From Pseudoduganella albidiflava (GTDB taxonomy: Bacteria > Pseudomonadota > Gammaproteobacteria > Burkholderiales > Burkholderiaceae_D): 64,000 nucleotides of DNA. The stretch spans positions 1,488,001 to 1,552,000 of the forward strand of contig NZ_CP036401.1 of assembly GCF_004322755.1 (NCBI RefSeq), in the 5' to 3' direction. The notes beneath the pieces were generated by a model, which did not search any database, had not been told where the DNA came from, and saw nothing but the letters and a program-made list of their open reading frames with translations. A program made the translations under genes and the position numbers. Shown here one piece after another: positions 63,290-64,000 of this stretch. Every line of letters starts with the position of its first letter. Within the stretch, counting starts at the first letter, position 1.

Positions 63290-63627
63290 GCAGCAAATCA
63301 AGCAGCAAATTCGGCGGCAAATGATTTTCGAACGCCAGCGGTAATGCCGGATTAGTAACGGCTGGTAATTGCCTGCCGGTGATGTGGTAACCGGGCGGTA
63401 AGCGCGGCTTGAATCGGTTATTGCCCAGCTATCGACCAGCTATTGCCCGGTAATCGCTGGTAATCGGCTGGCAATGGCCGGGTAGCGAATCTGGTAATTG
63501 CCGGGTTGGCGTGCCGATAATGGATATTAACTGAACGGCCAATCGGCCGGCAGTGCAGGAACATCCCGGTAACGGGTGGGGTAGGCGGGCCGCAAGCCCG
63601 CGCATTTAAAATTGAGAATGGAATAGC
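63290..63627 (+). promoter_or_regulatory. tpiA-secG gap with degenerate GGTAAT repeats
   Basis: A 338-bp gap. About 63340-63510 consists of degenerate short repeats around the words GGTAATTGCC and CTGGTAAT, on average 12-16 bp apart. GCGGGC-CGCAA-GCCCGC (about 63586-63602) forms a hairpin 25 bp before secG. No tRNA or small gene is visible. Confidence 0.55.
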
Positions 63628-64000
63628 ATGAACACCTTGTTCAATCTGGTCGTGGTAGTACAGGTTTTATCGGCGCTGGCCATCATCGGCCTCGTGCTGA
63701 TGCAGCACGGCAAAGGCGCCGACATGGGCGCCGCGTTTGGTTCCGGTTCGTCCGGCAGCCTGTTCGGTGCCAGCGGTTCGTCGAACTTCCTGTCGAAGTC
63801 GACGGCGCTGGCGGCGGCGATCTTCTTCGGTGCGACGCTCGGGCTGGCGGTGATGTCCAATGGCCGTACCGCGAACAGCGGTGGCGGCATCCTGCAGAAC
63901 GTGACCGTGCCGGTCAAGGGTTCGGCGGCCATTCCGGCGGCGGCGCCTGCTGCGCCGGCAGCACCGGCAGCGAATGCCGGCGTGCCACCTGCCTCGAACG
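63628..64000 (+). CDS. secG: Preprotein translocase subunit SecG (runs off the window)
   Basis: The first 124 codons are present. It starts MNTLFNLVVVVQVLSALAIIGLVLMQHGKGADMGAAFGSG, the SecG signature of helix, GADMGA loop and Gly/Ser-rich segment, followed by the second helix (ALAAAIFFGATLGLAVMS) and an Ala/Pro-rich cytosolic tail usual in betaproteobacteria. It assists SecYE in protein export. The stop codon is outside the window. Confidence 0.96.
   Translation, partial: MNTLFNLVVVVQVLSALAIIGLVLMQHGKGADMGAAFGSGSSGSLFGASGSSNFLSKSTALAAAIFFGATLGLAVMSNGRTANSGGGILQNVTVPVKGSAAIPAAAPAAPAAPAANAGVPPASN

Noticed and set aside
63340..63510. tRNA gene between tpiA and secG
   Set aside because: No cloverleaf or T-loop sequence was found; the region is degenerate GGTAAT repeats.

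Overview
The window looks like a chromosome segment of a high-GC betaproteobacterium of the Oxalobacteraceae, most likely Massilia or a close relative in the Telluria group. This is inferred from the strong G/C third-position bias, the betaproteobacterial gene orders (iscRSUA-hscBA-fdx-iscX, ilvB-ilvH-ilvC, pssA-leuA, rpsO-pnp, tpiA-secG) and the dense intergenic palindromes. No rRNA, tRNA or CRISPR array was recognised.

Layout. 1-11.3 kb: an Hsp70-like protein with a DUF2760 partner, a radical SAM protein behind a textbook LexA box, a gamma-glutamylcyclotransferase, a maleylacetoacetate isomerase, a periplasmic-sensor diguanylate cyclase, a giant two-kinase hybrid histidine kinase, a small unknown protein and a uracil-DNA-glycosylase-like protein with a broken active-site motif. 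11.3-19.0 kb: the complete ISC iron-sulfur assembly operon, preceded by an IscR-type site and followed by a methyltransferase and a pseudouridine-synthase-like gene. 19.2-22.0 kb: an HNH protein and a leftward ECF sigma - DUF3619 - DUF3106 - RDD operon. 22.1-26.0 kb: ilvB-ilvH-ilvC with a long leader and a terminator. 26.1-33.9 kb: two signalling systems, a phosphatase and two small secreted proteins. 34.1-40.0 kb: pssA, leuA, a lipoprotein, rpsO and pnp. 40.1-60.9 kb: an accessory block holding a glycan-use locus. 61.4-64 kb: a quinone oxidoreductase, tpiA and the start of secG.

The glycan locus (43.1-59.1 kb) reads as acetylated (gluco)mannan use. It has a TonB receptor for uptake, a secreted GH5 mannanase, a GH3 beta-glucosidase, two SGNH/CE2-like acetylesterases, an MFS sugar importer, an AGE-family sugar isomerase, a PfkB sugar kinase, a PQQ-type dehydrogenase with a cytochrome c domain, and a LacI regulator. 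Three copies of one 19-bp operator (two between lacI and the importer, one before the TonB receptor 11 kb away) tie the ends of the locus into one candidate regulon.

The most unusual content lies between genes. (a) A family of palindromes with a 13-nt core (GGGGTC-A-GACCCC and symmetric variants) occurs at nine or so loci and directly flanks a REP-associated tyrosine transposase (RAYT) gene, as expected of a RAYT/REPIN system. (b) Short degenerate tandem repeats (units of 7-18 bp, a different sequence at each locus) sit at gene ends and sometimes extend the coding sequence. (c) Two long foldback hairpins lie between iscS and iscU (121 bp) and before ilvB (161 bp). (d) One composite repeat occurs both empty and interrupted by a second repeat family.
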